Counted from the stretch's first letter, positions 24,045 through 36,856 are shown. The stretch is DNA of 64,000 nucleotides from Rhizophagus irregularis (GCF_026210795.1 NC_089457.1:1922001-1986000), one strand, 5' to 3'. Program-made: numbers and translations. The notes: generated by a model not told the origin, from the letters alone.

Positions 24045-27000
24045 AACTTTGGGCAAATCAATGTTAATGGTTTGTGCTCCCCTGTTCGACAATTGCATTT
24101 GTTAAATTATTTTTTGCATTCTTCCTTTAGCGTTTTATCTTTAAATGATACTCGTTTTACTTTTTTTGGTGCTAAATTTATTTATCAGAATGAACATTCC
24201 CATTATAATTTTAAATCCTATTGGGCACCTTCCCCTTCTAATTCACGACCTCATGATGGTGTTGGTCTTTTACTGCGCCATCCTTTACACAAACATGTTC
24301 AGAAGATTGATCCTTGGAAAGGTCGTCTTTTAAAATTGGATCTTTTTTCCCATCAAACAAAAATTTCTATTATTTCTGTTTATATTCCTCCTTATCACTC
24401 TATTCATTATGTTAACGAGATGCTATTTTTGCACAACTTAATTTATGGCTTGATAAAGCCCGTTCTAATAATTATCATGTAGTAATCCTTGGTGATTTTA
24501 ATGCAGATGAACTTTCACATTCACACCTTCCTCAACATCATTTAAAAATTTTACGATCACTCTCCTCTCGATATTTTACGGATCATCAATCCCATATTTC
24601 TTCATTTTCAGGTCCTAGTCCTACCTTTTATCATCAGAATGGTTCTTCAAGACTTGATTATATTTGGTCATCCCCTGGTTTTCCTGCTCCCGGTCTTTTC
24701 TCTCATGTTGAATCTTGTCCTAAGTTAAATGACAATCCATTTACTGATCACCGTGTACTTATAACGGCTTTTGATTTTAGCTCCTGTTTCGCTACTCTAG
24801 CTAAAGCTAGATTAAAACAAAAAAGCGAACAACGCACCATTTTTCTCTACAAGAATTTGAAAGATGATACTTGGGACAAATTTTCTATTGAAGTAAACTC
24901 GCGTCTTGAGTTGTATTTGACCACACATCATCCTTCTATATCTTCACTTTCAGCTCTTTCTTTGGACAAACTTTGGCACGCTCTTAAATGTTCTATTCTT
25001 GGTGGTGCCATTGATTCTCTACCATTTCAACATGTATCCAATACCCATCACCATAAACATCCTTCTGAGCTTACGATGCTTATTGCTATTAACAAATTTT
25101 TGGATAGATTATTATTCAAACTGACCACGTCTCGGCCTAGTCGTCCAGCTCAAATTTCACAGATGATTAACTCTTTGTCTACACAATTATCTCTTCTCAA
25201 ATCTCTTTTAAAAGATTATACTATACCTACTTATAGTACAACACCACTTCCCGCTTTTATCAAATTTTTGCGTTCGCAGAAAACTTTGGTCTCTGCATAT
25301 CTTTCCACGCAATTTCAGCAACATCGTGTAGATTCCATTGAATATTATACTGCTCTTAGAGATGAACATTTCTCTACGTCCCCGGGCTCCTTTATTTCTT
25401 CAGCCCTATCAGTGGAACATCGTTCTATCGTTCTAGATAGAGTCTTGGTTGTTATTGACTCTAAACCCACTTTACTTACTGACCCTTCAGATATCAAGTA
25501 AGCTGCTATTAACCACTTCCAATCGGTTGTTACTCCTCCTTTGGTTCAGTATTCTTCTATGGATTCATTTCCTCCACGATGGCAAAGAGCATATATTCCT
25601 CTTTCTGATATTGATTCGTCATTATATATCTCGGTCATGTCTCCTATTTTGGAAGATGAATGGAAAAACATTCTTAATTCTATGCCCAATAACAAAGCCT
25701 CTGGTCCTTCAAAAATTTCTTATGAGATGCTCAAACATTTAACTGGCGAAGCTTTTAATTTATCCCTTATTTTAGCTAATGCCTGCCTCATTCATGGAGA
25801 TATTCCTGCTGATTGGCGTGAAGCGCTTGTTTATCCCATTCCAAAGCCTCATGAATTTGACGCACAATTAAAGAATACGCGACCTATCACTTTGTTGGAA
25901 ACTGTACGAAAATGTGTGGTTAAAGTCGTTACAACTCGTCTTTCAAAAATCCTAGCTGACAACCAAGTGCTCCAAGGTGGTAATTTTGCTGGATTGCCAG
26001 GTGGTTCCACTGACATTCCTATTAAGATGCTTGATGCTATTATTCATCAACGACGCTTTGATAAAAGCGATGACTAAGAGTTATGGATTGTTTCTCAGGA
26101 CATTTCTAAGGCCTTCGACTCAATTGATTTAAACATGCTTAGACTAGCTTTAATCCGTCTGCATATACCGTCTTTATTGATTAAATTTATTATCAACCTT
26201 TTTACAAGACGTAATAATAAAATTATTACCCATTATGGTGATACTTCTGGATATAGAGTTAGAATTGGTATTGACCAGGGTGAAATCATTTCTCCATTAT
26301 TATGGGTCATTTATTTGGATCCTTTGCTTACCACACTTAATCGAGAAGCCTGTGATCCCTTTATTTTGAAATCTTCTGCATTATTGGATTATTCTCCAAC
26401 TGAATATAAACAACATAATCTCCCTGTTTCGCATATTACATTTATGGACGACTCCACTTTGATTGCTTCATCTAAACGAGGAATTGAAGATCGCCTTTCC
26501 ATTACTGCTGAATTTTATACTTTAAATAATACTCAAGCAAATTCAGCAAAATATATCCTTCTTTCTTCTGAACGATTCTCTCAACCTATAATGTTTGATC
26601 TTTCTCCATCTTCCTTGATTACAACTTCTACCCTCACTTTAAAGGCTTTAGCCTTATCAACATCTTTCCGTTTTTTAGGTGTTTGGTTCTGCCTGTCGGC
26701 TTCTTCTCGCTTTGTTTACAACCAAACTACTTCCATGGTCAAAGATATGGCTGCTTTACTTAGTCCTAAAAAGCTTTTGGCTTAACACGTGGCTTATCTT
26801 TATAATGTTGTCCTGCTTCCGAGGCTAGAATTTCGCCTACAAACCACATTGTTTGCGGAATCTACCATCAATCGCATGGTTTCTTCAATGCTTTCTCTTA
26901 TTCGACAAAAGGCTGGTCTTGCCTCAGTTACTCCTCTTTCTGCGCTTTTCACATTATTACCATTTTCAATCCAACAAGCATTTGGTCGTTTTCTTTCATC

Positions 27001-29394
27001 CCATGTGGCTTCCATGGCAGAAAATTTTTTCTCCCCTTCATATAAACCTTTTGCCAATTATATGATTACTTATCTTCAAGGTTTTTTGGACTGCGATACC
27101 TGCCCTTCTACTATTAATTTAGAACCATGGTCTCATACCTTTTCCCTGCGAACACATTCTTTATTCAATTCTTTATTGTTCTCTTCTCGATTAAATATCA
27201 CGTGGTCTTTAATGTTCCGACCTCCGAGGAAAGATTTACGTCTGGCGATCCCACTCCGGTCTATTTTACCAAAAGACTTATTTACTTCCATGAAAAATGT
27301 CTGAAAAAATTTTAGCACTCGTTTCCTTGCTCAACTGATTACGCCGTGTGGCTCTCGACTTCTCCTGTGGAAAGATTTACACTTTCTTAAACGAGTATCG
27401 AACAAAGGATCTGTGCCTGCTTGGTTTAATTATTTGTTTAATCTTATTGTTATTCCTAATTCACCTTCCTTTTTTATTTTACAACAATTTAGAATTCCTA
27501 GTTCTCATACTGTAGCTTCTATTTCCTTTATAGATATTAGTCGAAATTATTGGTTTAACCCTCAATGGGCTATTTCTTTTAATCGTAATACTAACTCTTT
27601 TCTTGTTGGCCGTGTGATTACTACCTATCCTGCTCCACGTAATGAAGCTCTTATTTCACATTGGATTGCGTCTTCGGTTGATGACTTGCTTTCTGATTTT
27701 AATGCATGTCAAGGTTGTGCCTCTGCTTTCCCGCGATCCTCTACCTCTAAGACTCTACTTAAACGATGTCCCTCTGAAAGATGTTTCTCTTATGTTCCAT
27801 TATCAAGTTTGATCCGTTATCCTACGAAACCTCGTACTTATATACATGCGGACACTCGTTCGGTTTCACTCTCTGCCTTGTTAGGCTATGCCAAATCTCT
27901 TTTACTATTCCATCTTTTTGCTCCGGATCGGTTACCTTCTATAAATGAACAAATGCCCAGGATTTCTGATATCCAACTTCCTTCATCGGTGTATACACTT
28001 TATATTGATGGTTCCTTCCTTCCTCCTTCTAGTCATCCGGTATCCTCGATGGCTTATGCATGGACTGCTATAGATTCTGATGGGTTTATTTTGGAATCTC
28101 ATTATAATATTATTTCTTCTATTTTTCCTTCTGCTTTATGTTCAGAAGTTTTTGCTTTATTGCATGGACTGGACTCCTCCCTCTGAATTCCAAGATTACT
28201 GTCGCCACTGATTGTGCCCAATTACTTTCCCTACGGTCCTCTTACGTCAACGCTCCTTTTATTCCCAGAATGCTTAAAGAATTTAACCATCTCTTATGGT
28301 CCTCTATACGAGCTATAAAGTCACATAAGAATCTGGATGTTACCTTGATCAAGGTTCCTGCTCACGCTGATGACACTTTGAATAATCATGTGGATGCATT
28401 AGCTAAAGCCGCTTCATACGGACTCACACCTTTCTTCTCGTCCATCATTGGAATTGTTAGCTCCTTGCATATTACATTTTAATTCTTTACCTGTGGATAT
28501 GAATATCCGGAAATTCATCAGAGATATTTTTGACGCTAAAACTCTTTTAACTCTTGCTTTATTACCAAGATTTAATTCCTCTTCTTCAATTTCTGATATT
28601 GATTGGGCTTGTACCAAATTTTGTCTCATTAATGATAAGCAATTTGTCTCCCATCGGAATGGCCGTTTCGAGTTTTGTGGTTTTCGTATCAAACTACTAT
28701 TAGATATGCTTCCGCGCTGACAACCTTCAGAGGCGAAAGCCTCATCTTTATAATCAAGTTGGCTTTGTTCCTCAATGTAACTCTTTTCCTGAGACTTTGA
28801 TCATGCGATTTGTCCTTATATCTTACCGGAATTTAGCCCGCTTTAAATACTTTTAAAACCACAGTACTCTTCAGAATAATTATCTTGATAAATTCCTTTC
28901 CGCGTCATTTTTAATACCTTTGCCAGACTCTTTTGTTGCTGAATTTATGGCTCTTGATTGTTGGGATTGTGACCATAACTTCATTCTTGCACGAGAGGCT
29001 CGCACGAGGACTTATACCGTTATCCCTTACTGAATTCCTTGGAATTTATTTCTCTTCACCTACCATATGGTCTATCTTAGATACACCTTCGCACGACTTT
29101 CATTTTGACCTTTATGTTCAGATCTGGTTGCGCCGTTCTATTTTCTTTCATCATTGGGAATCAGCTCAGGGCATCACTAAAAAAATGAAATTGTCAGCTC
29201 TTGATCCTTCTTCTATTTCACGCACTTTCTTTAACATTCCTCCTGATTCTTCAATACCTTCCCTGGTGACAGTTTCCTTGGATTCCTGGGTTTTTGTTTC
29301 CTCTTCTATAATCCGTGGGGGATCTTGGATTTCACATTTGGATTTTTGGCGCCGCTTAACAGTTCAGCCTCTACTTAGGATTTCTTTTTGGTAA
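24045..29394 (+). pseudogene. LINE ORF2 remnant (endonuclease, reverse transcriptase, RNase H)
   Basis: The endonuclease shows GQINVNGL, VILGDFNAD (about 24485), SRLDYIW and TDHRV. Reverse transcriptase shows NKASGPSKISYEML, NTRPITLLETVRK, QDISKAFDSID (26096 on), IDQGEIISPLLW and the catalytic box FMDDSTLIA at about 26443. RNase H begins YTLYIDGSF (about 27995), with EVFALLHGLDSS, ATDC and KVPAHADD. In-frame stops fall near 25499, 26075 and 26783, with further shifts after 27300, so it cannot make a whole protein. Confidence 0.8.
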
Positions 29395-29705
29395 CGGATC
29401 GGATCTTAGGACATGCTGGATAGTTGACTCACACTGGCCTTCGGGTAAAGATGGGGTATGCGTTTCTATAATAGTTTAGTTTTTCTTTACTTAATTTTAT
29501 TTTGTTTAGATTTCTTTACTTGTATGAATCGTGAAGCTAGTTTTTTTTTATTTTTGTTTAAATTTTATATATTCTGTAATATAGTTCGATTTGTTTCTTG
29601 TACTTTTCGTTTAAATTTTAATAAAAGATAAAGTCATAAGACTGTTTGCTCATAATCACCAAATATAGACTGTCACAAATGTGTGACTATAAAGAGAGTT
29701 GACTG

Positions 29706-31833
29706 TATATTGTTTAATATATAGACTTTATTAAAAGTAATGGTAATTAGTTTTTAGTCAAAAATGCATATATTTTGTTATTTAATTAATATTTAATTTG
29801 ACTTTCATTTATTTGCATCAATATATACTTCAACTTTACTTTATATACTATTATTACAAATAACTTTGCTATTAATAATTATGCTATTTTCAAGATCATT
29901 TTACTCCTTTTTAAATAAATTAAAAAATAATCTAAAATATTTTTTTTGTTTTTATATTATCATTTTTTTAATATATTACTTCAAAAAAAAATCCAAATTT
30001 CTCATTAGGACTTGAAATTTAGGCTTTGAATAGACAAGAAAAACTCATTATTAAAAGATAAACTTTCATACTACATCAAATATTATGTTTGAATTATTTT
30101 TTATATATTTATTATAATAAAAAACTCATCAATAATCTAGAAAATTATTTAGTTAGTTAAAAATACATATATTTCAAACTTTTCTCAATGAAAATTAAAA
30201 TATATAAAATGATCGTTACTTTAATTTTGGCAGTATTTTTTGAGAAATAGCTTTAGTGTAACATTTAGAATAATAATATTTAGAATTTTGCCAAGTTTTT
30301 AAAGAGAAGGGTGTATTACTTATGATAATACAAAAAATTTCCAGTTCAATTAAAATTACCTAAAATTTTTGTTTCAAAAGAAAGTTAACAGCTTTATAAA
30401 TAAATTTAATTGTAATGAAGCCATTTTGAACAACAAAACAAAAATAATGTCAGTATTTAAAATTACTTTTTTTTGTTGCTTTTTAAATAATCATTCCATT
30501 GTTCAATTTGGTATAACAAGTAATAATCTAATTGGAATAGTAATAGCGTTATAACCAAATTGAGAAGCAGTATTCTCACTACTATTACTTTCACTAAGAA
30601 TTGTAATTGACAACTTTTTTCTTAAACTCAATAGTATATAAAATTCATTTAACTTTAATTTGTCCTTGGGAAAATTATTATAATTACATTTAATAAAAAA
30701 AAGCTGTACATTTCAAACAAAGTATTTGTATCTAACTTTATAATAAAAAAAGGTTGCTTATTTTTAGGCAAATATGGTATTTTAATAAATAATACTATCA
30801 AATTTATTCAAATTTATTCAAATTTTTAAAAGTTATTAATTTATAAATAAAAAAAAAATTCTAGTATTTTATATAATTGTTTACAAAAAAAAAGTTTTAC
30901 AAAAAAATTTTTACAAAAAACAAGTAAGTAAATAAAATAAAATTATTGCAAAGAAAATAGAATTCCAAATATATATTTTTATAAAGAAAAAACAATAAAG
31001 AAGATGAAGTTAAACAAAGACTCAAGAAAAAAAAATAATAATTTAAAATAAAGAAAAGGTTACTATAAAAGTTTTTTTCGGGTTTGAAACTTATTCAAAG
31101 CACTTTATTAAACGTAAAAATAGCTAGTTACACAGGTAAGTTAATCCGATTTCCTCTTCTGGTTTTTTTTTAATAAAAAAGAAAAAAAGAAATCAAAGAT
31201 TAACAGGTTAATCAAGTTAGGTTAAAATGGTTAAAAGTCAAAACTACCCTGATCTAATATTAAATTATAAAAATTGATTACCTAATATAAATATTTGAAT
31301 CAACTTAAATGAATTGACTCTTAGAACTCTACTACTTATATGTAAATAAAAAGAGTAATAATTTTTCATATAATAAATTTTTCATATAATAATAAATAGG
31401 GAATTCTATTTATATACTTTCAGTATAAATAATTTTTTTTCGATTCATTAGTTTACATTTCAGTATAATTCAATTAGATTTTTACAAGGAAAATAAACAA
31501 AAATAAACAGATCAGCATAAAGCTTTCCTTGTCTAATACTCTTGTTTGGTTATTGTTATCCGTTTTAAAGTTCGGCAAAATTTTCGTTTGAAAATTAATG
31601 TTTATACCAAATATATGCAATTAGTGCTAACTAACTGACCGCAAAAATTATTTGTACACCAACTCCGCAATTAACTATTCGATCAGTCCAAATTATCATG
31701 TTAAATTATTTAGAAGTTCTTCCATTCCCTTTTATCCATTTTGTAATTTGTTCTTCGCGCCCAATCTAACTTTTGAATAAAGTCAACCTCTTTTATTATT
31801 TACCTCAACTTTACTTACATTCCTTTTGTTATT
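29706..31833. other. AT-rich intergenic region, no gene seen
   Basis: About 2.1 kb of A/T-rich sequence between the repeat island and the Sel1-repeat gene. A 61-codon frame at 30369 has no recognisable features. The last ~200 bases (31640-31833) are more balanced and are the likely promoter and leader. Confidence 0.5.
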
Positions 31834-33536
31834 ATGAGCAAATTCAAGAAGGGGTTGACTGTAGACCGTGACGTTGGAGACCCGATGCGTCGACCTCGTC
31901 CTGTCTCACAAGAAGGGTATTATTATCCAGAAGAACATTTTAATGACAAACACTTTTTACACCCAAACTCTAAACGTCAGCCGATGCGTCAATATGGCTC
32001 TTCCGCTTCTTTAGAAGTGCGTCATGAGCAAAATCGTCGGCAAAGAGAACAAGAGTTTTTTAATTCACCATCTGGTACACCCAAACCGGCGACTTTTGAA
32101 AATTCACGAAATACACCAGTAATGCAAGCGTCAGCTTATTATCAGCAGCCTACTAAGCAGACAAGTGATTATCATAGTCGTCGTATTCCGAACTCCAGGG
32201 AAGTTCCGCGATCCGTACCAAATACAAATTTACACGGCATTAATACCTCCAACACTCACTTGGGCTCCAATCAAAATTCTTACCATTCCAACTCTCCAGG
32301 TTATTTAGCACCTCAGTCTCATCTATCAAATAATTCGCGTGCCCCTTCTCCACAACATCAAATACCTCCATCAAATTATTCACAGCCGATTCGAAAAAAT
32401 TCTACTGGACAATTTTCACAAAATTCTATGAATTTGCAAAGGCCTTCACAAGAATCACTTGCAAAACCATTTGTTGCGAATTCTCGCGGCACAGAACAAT
32501 ATCAAAAGTTACATATTCCTCCAGGTCATAGGGAACTATCACATCAATATAATCATTATTCGTCCAACAATCAAAATAAAACCAGAGAAGCTCCAATTGT
32601 AGATAGTAACCACACTCAAAGTAGAACTAGAGAAGTTCCAATTGTAGATAGTAACCACACTCAAAGTAGAACTAGAGAAGTTCCAAATTTAGATAATAAC
32701 TACACTCAAAATAAAACCAGGGAAGCTCCAATTGTAGAAAGTAATAATACTCCGCGTTTAAATCTGCCTGATCCTGTTACGATAGAAGATTATATTTCAC
32801 AAGCAATTAAATATCATGAAGATGATCAACTTGCAAAGTCAACGGAATATTTAAGAATAGCTGCAGAAAGAGGTTCTGCTGTCGGAAAAGTTCTATATGG
32901 GATAGCTTTAAGACATGGATGGGTAATTATTACAAATAACTTATTAATTTCGAATAAATTCTTGAATCCTACTATTAAATCAATGACACTTTGTCACATT
33001 TTCTGTTTAGGGATGTAAAGTAAATGAAGCATTAGCGTTCAATCATCTTCAACAAGCTGCAGAATCTGCGATAACTATCCTGAATGGTATTAATAAAACG
33101 GTTAGTATGTCGGCATTTAGAGGAGAATTGGTTTTAGCGATTTATGAATTAGGTGTATGTTTCCGACATGGTTGGGGAGTTATAAAAGCTAAAGCAACAG
33201 CCGCACACTATTTTGAAATAGCAGCTAACATGGTAGGTTAGATTTAAGAATTCTAATTTCCCATAAAAAATTTCTTGACTTTATTAATTTTGTTGAAATT
33301 AGGGTGACCCTGATGCACAAAATGATATAGCATATTGTTATTCCAAGGGAGACGGGGTGAAGAAAGATATGAAAAAGGGTAAATGTAATTTTGTTATTAT
33401 TATTTAACTTTTAGTATACTTAATTAAATTTTATATCCAAACAGCTGCCAAATATTACAGGATGGCAGAAGCACAAGGTCATGGCACGTTGGGCAATTCT
33501 TGGATTTACAAAGAAAAGTATAATGATAATAAATAA
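31834..33536 (+). CDS. Sel1-repeat protein with long disordered N terminus
   Basis: Four exons: 31834-32922, 33011-33232, 33303-33378 and 33445-33536, summing to 1479 bases (492 residues). The first ~310 residues are Ser/Gln/Asn/Pro-rich and disordered, with a basic start and a 15-residue tandem repeat at 32581-32745. The C-terminal ~170 residues form Sel1-type helical repeats: AAERGSAVGKVLYGIALRHG, LVLAIYELGVCFRHGWGVIK, GDPDAQNDIAYCYSKGDGVK, then GHGTLGNSWIYK. This layout resembles fungal Nif1/Dsf2-type cell-cycle or septation regulators. Chitin-synthase activators (Skt5/Chs4) share the repeat but differ in wording. The repeat family is firm; the specific role is not. Confidence 0.8.
32581..32745 (+). 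repeat. 45-bp in-frame tandem repeat in the Sel1 gene
   Basis: Nearly four copies of a 15-residue unit such as TREVPIVDSNHTQSR. Copies 1 and 2 (32581-32670) are nearly identical at the base level; the later ones diverge. Confidence 0.8.
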
Positions 33537-34183
33537 TAATTAATCATTTTGTTGTGAATTTCCGTGACTGGAATTTTATCCTCTTGATCGAGGCTGGAAG
33601 AACAAAATTTGTCGTGGACATTTTTACTATTATTCTAATATTTACTTTCTTTATTTTACCTTTCTTGATGTATATAATTATTATTACTATTCTTTTTTTT
33701 AAAAAAATCATTATTTGTAGAGGGTGGGGGAGTTTTTTGAGAAAACTAGAATTTTAAATTTATAATTTATAGATGTAACATAATATTTATTGTTATATCA
33801 TATTTAGGTATAATCCAATCAAAATTAATGGACAGGTTTATTTAATTTATTCATTTATTTTATTCGTATTACTTCTTATCTGATATTATCTATTTTTAAA
33901 AAAAAAGTTTTTTTTGAAAAATCTCGGTTCATTGAATGAACAGAGAAGTAAAAATTTGTATATCTTTTATTTGCATAATTTAATTTTTATAATTGTGAAT
34001 ATATTAAATGACGTTAGTCGCACAAGTTTTTGTTAAACGATCGGAAATTTTTGAAAGTGATCTTTTTATCCTAAGCATTAAAAAACCAATTACATCACAA
34101 GATATATGTTGTCACGTGGTTGTGAATGTGTTACAATTTTGTTCGCACCAACACTTTTTTCTTTGTTGCTTTTCATTCTCGTC
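33537..34183. promoter_or_regulatory. Intergenic region with CACGTG box
   Basis: The 3' flank of the Sel1 gene and the promoter of the PfkB gene. An E-box GTCACGTG has its CACGTG core at 34113-34118, 66-71 bases before the start codon. Confidence 0.45.
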
Positions 34184-35571
34184 ATGACTGATCCTTACTT
34201 ATGTTCGTTGAGTCAATGTATTATCGACGATATAAAACTTCCAGGTTTGTTTTTTAAATGTTAGAGACGTTTGAATGCGTAAAATAATCAATCTAAATAT
34301 TTTTCTTATATTGTAATTAGATGGAACATTTAGGAAAGATGTTTTAAGTGGAGGCGGTGTATATGCTACATACGGTATTTTATTTTTTTATATCAATTAA
34401 ATATTCGAATTAAACAAAATGAACATTGCATTGTTTTTAATTAGGAATGAGGTTATGGTTTTCTCCACCGGAATCACTAAGAATCGCATATTCCTTTCAC
34501 GCTGGTTATGATTTTCCAATCAATATTCTAGAAAAATTATTATCATTAAATATTTCTTTAACACAAATATGGCATTCAAATTTACCTTCAATTCGTGGAT
34601 TAGCTACTTTTACATCAGCAGATCAGCGTATATTTGTTTATCAAACTCCACCGATAGGAACCGTTCCAGCAGATTTACCAAGCTCTTACCTAAATTCCAA
34701 AATTTTTCATTTCATATGTTCCCCAAGTTGGGCTTCACAGCATATTACAGAGATTTTAAAATTGAGAGATAAACAATTACCTCCACCAATTTTTGTATGG
34801 GAGCCTGTACCAAATAGTACAATAAAAGAGAACTTACAATCTTGCGTGGAAGCCATGAAAATGGTTAATGTATTATCTCCGAATCACGAAGAAGCAGCAG
34901 CACTTTTAGGGCTGATAAGCGGGGAAGACGAGGAAGTTGATAGATTTTTATCTGAAGAAATGTTAATGTACATGGCGGATAAATTTTTGTCATATCAAAT
35001 TGGACCTCAAGGGAATGGGTGTGTTATAATTAGAGCTTCTTATAAAGGTTGTTTAGTAGCAACAAAAGAAAAAAAAGAAATAATACCAGCTTATTGGACA
35101 ATATCAAGAGATGGCATTAAAAATCCTCACGTTATTGATGTTACAGGAGCGGGAAATGCTTTTTGTGGAGGGTTTATGGCTGGGTTACTTCGATCAAATA
35201 ATGATGTTTTTGAAGCTGCCTTATATGGATCTGTTAGCGCATCATTTACTGTTGAACAGCTCGGAGCTCCAAGACTCGAATTTGATCAAAATGGAAATGA
35301 AATTTGGAATTCGGGTGAAAGCCCATATGAAAGGTTACACAAATTAAAACAGCGAGTTAAAGAAAAAATTAAAGAAAGATTAAAAGTGAAACTAAAAGAA
35401 AGGATTCAAGGAAAATTGAAAAACAAAGATACTAATCATCATCAAAATGGGATTGAAACGGGAGAAATGGATAAAGATAATAATATTGGAAAAGATAGTA
35501 GTGATATTATTAGTGACGGGAGAGACTTAATAGATGAAAATTTTCGAGATCGTATGAGTCCGGCTGATTAA
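34184..35571 (+). CDS. PfkB/ribokinase-family protein, Mak32-like
   Basis: Three exons (34184-34244, 34321-34374, 34445-35571) give 413 residues. The protein starts MTDPYLCSLSQCIIDDI and has the PfkB substrate-side GGGVYAT. The family signature 2 appears near residue 300 as DVTGAGNAFCGGFMAGLL. Its second residue triplet GAGN keeps the anion-hole glycines, but the usual catalytic Asp of GAGD is Asn. Yeast Mak32 and its fungal relatives belong to this branch, and their substrate is unknown. The C terminus carries a Lys/Glu-rich helix (KQRVKEKIKERLKVKLKERI) and an acidic tail. The Asn at the catalytic-base position suggests altered or lost sugar-kinase activity. Start supported by a CACGTG box 66 bases upstream. 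Confidence 0.8.
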
Positions 35572-35766
35572 AGGATTCCTTTTTTTTTCTGTAATGGTTG
35601 TAAAGTAATCTCAACTATTTTATTTATCGTTATACTACAATAATAAACAATTCACGTAGTTAGGATTTGAATTTTTCTCATTACTTCCTTACTTTCATTA
35701 CTTTCATGTACAAATTAATTCTAAATTTCATTATCAAAAAGGAATCATTTGATTAATAAATGTTAT

Positions 35767-35781
35767 ACGCGTTATACGCGT
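35767..35781. promoter_or_regulatory. Paired MCB boxes (ACGCGT x2)
   Basis: Two ACGCGT sites at 35767-35772 and 35776-35781 with nine-base spacing, start to start. ACGCGT is the binding site of the fungal G1/S factor MBF. They lie 1.08 kb upstream of cdt2, with a 709-bp transposon in between. Confidence 0.45.
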
Positions 35782-35982
35782 CAAATTTTAGTTTTATTTT
35801 ATTTATTTTATGTGGTGGTTCTCGCGTCACGTCATGTGATAATGTTTACACCATGTAAAATAACCAGTTATGTAATTTTTTAATATATCCAATAGTATAT
35901 TTTTTATTTTTTATATTTTTTAATTTTTTATTTTTATATGATAGTTAGTAGAACATGCCCAGAATATACACATATGTAGTAT

Positions 35983-36691
35983 CTAGGGGTTAGATAAATA
36001 AACGGGGGGTCCAACTCAAATGTTACACAGGCTAATCATTGAAATCATTGACCGCCAGAACTGTCACTCTCATATATTGGTTACACAAACGAATTTTCAT
36101 ATTAAAATTTCACTTTTTTTTATTTTTTCAACACGTACACATAGAAAAGCAGCCGATCCCAGAAGCCAAGGTTGTATATGCTAGCTCTATATAGGCGAAG
36201 TTTTTTCATTAAAATTAGATCACTGGTTGCTTTGTTCTTAATTTTATATGTTTTTTGCTCTTTTATGATAGTAAGTTAAAATTATATCCTTTTTTTTCGA
36301 GATTTCAACAAGTATATACTAAATATTTTTACGTAAAACATTTTAAAATAGCTTTTTCTTCTTTTATTATGTATTATTTTCAAGTGTGTAAATAAACTTT
36401 TATATGTTTTTGAGGTATTTCAAACAGCCGATCCAAAATTTTAAAAAATATAGACAGAATATTTCGAAAAAAAAAATATTTTCGTGTAGTTTCACATTTC
36501 GTCATTACCGATTTATCATTTTTTTTCATAGATTATATTGATTATCGGCAGATCTTTCACTTTAAACATGGGGTAATATTTAATTTTAATAGTAACACAT
36601 AGTAATTTACATATGGCTTCAGTTCTGGCGATCACTGATCAGTCTGTGTAACATTTGAGTTGGACCCCCCGTTTATTTATCTAACCCCTAG
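35983..36691. mobile_element. Non-autonomous DNA transposon, 709 bp, 7-bp target duplication
   Basis: Long terminal inverted repeats: left CTAGGGGTTAGATAAATAAA, continuing through CGGGGGGTCCAACTC and AAATGTTACACAG, is mirrored almost exactly at 36644-36691. The direct repeat GTAGTAT flanks it (35976-35982 and 36692-36698). No coding sequence is seen. A 7-bp duplication does not settle the superfamily. Confidence 0.8.
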
Positions 36692-36856
36692 GTAGTATTT
36701 TAACATAGTTTTTTGATTTATTTCATGATCATGTGATAATGCTAGTTTTAATCCAACAATTTCGTGTAACAATAAAATTTGATAGAACTTACACGTTCAT
36801 AAGTTTTGAAAGTCTCAAGTTTCTCTAAAGAGTACATTGGCAATAACTAATTATCG

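Larger units (their letters stand above)
21672..29651 (+). mobile_element. Decayed non-LTR retrotransposon (LINE) with RNase H, about 8 kb
   Basis: It has a two-ORF layout: ORF1 with RRM-like and zinc-knuckle-like parts, then ORF2 with APE-type endonuclease, reverse transcriptase and RNase H. The 15-base direct repeat ATAATCACCAAATAT flanks it at 21657-21671 and 29652-29666. The 3' end ATAAAGTCATAAGACTGTTTG is shared with the truncated copy at 18073 and carries no poly(A). Domain order fits an I/Tad-like LINE; the clade is inferred. It is interrupted by many stops and frameshifts, so it is dead, but long domains remain readable. Confidence 0.85.
17778..29705. mobile_element. TA-flanked inverted-terminal-repeat element expanded by nested insertions, 11.9 kb
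   Basis: The left end CAGTCAACTCCCTCTATAGT and the reverse complement of the right end CAGTCAACTCTCTTTATAGT match with two differences. TA flanks both ends. Subterminal ATAGTCAC words repeat near the left end and recur once inside the right end. Removing the later insertions leaves a host element of about 1 kb (17778-18837 joined to 29667-29705). It was then enlarged by a truncated LINE end (18073-18196), the GC-rich units (18838-21656) and a LINE (21672-29651). No transposase of its own is visible, so the core is non-autonomous. Confidence 0.7.

Noticed and set aside
21672-29651. LTR retrotransposon
   Set aside because: No long terminal repeats, no protease or integrase, and an APE-type endonuclease precedes the reverse transcriptase, so it is a LINE.
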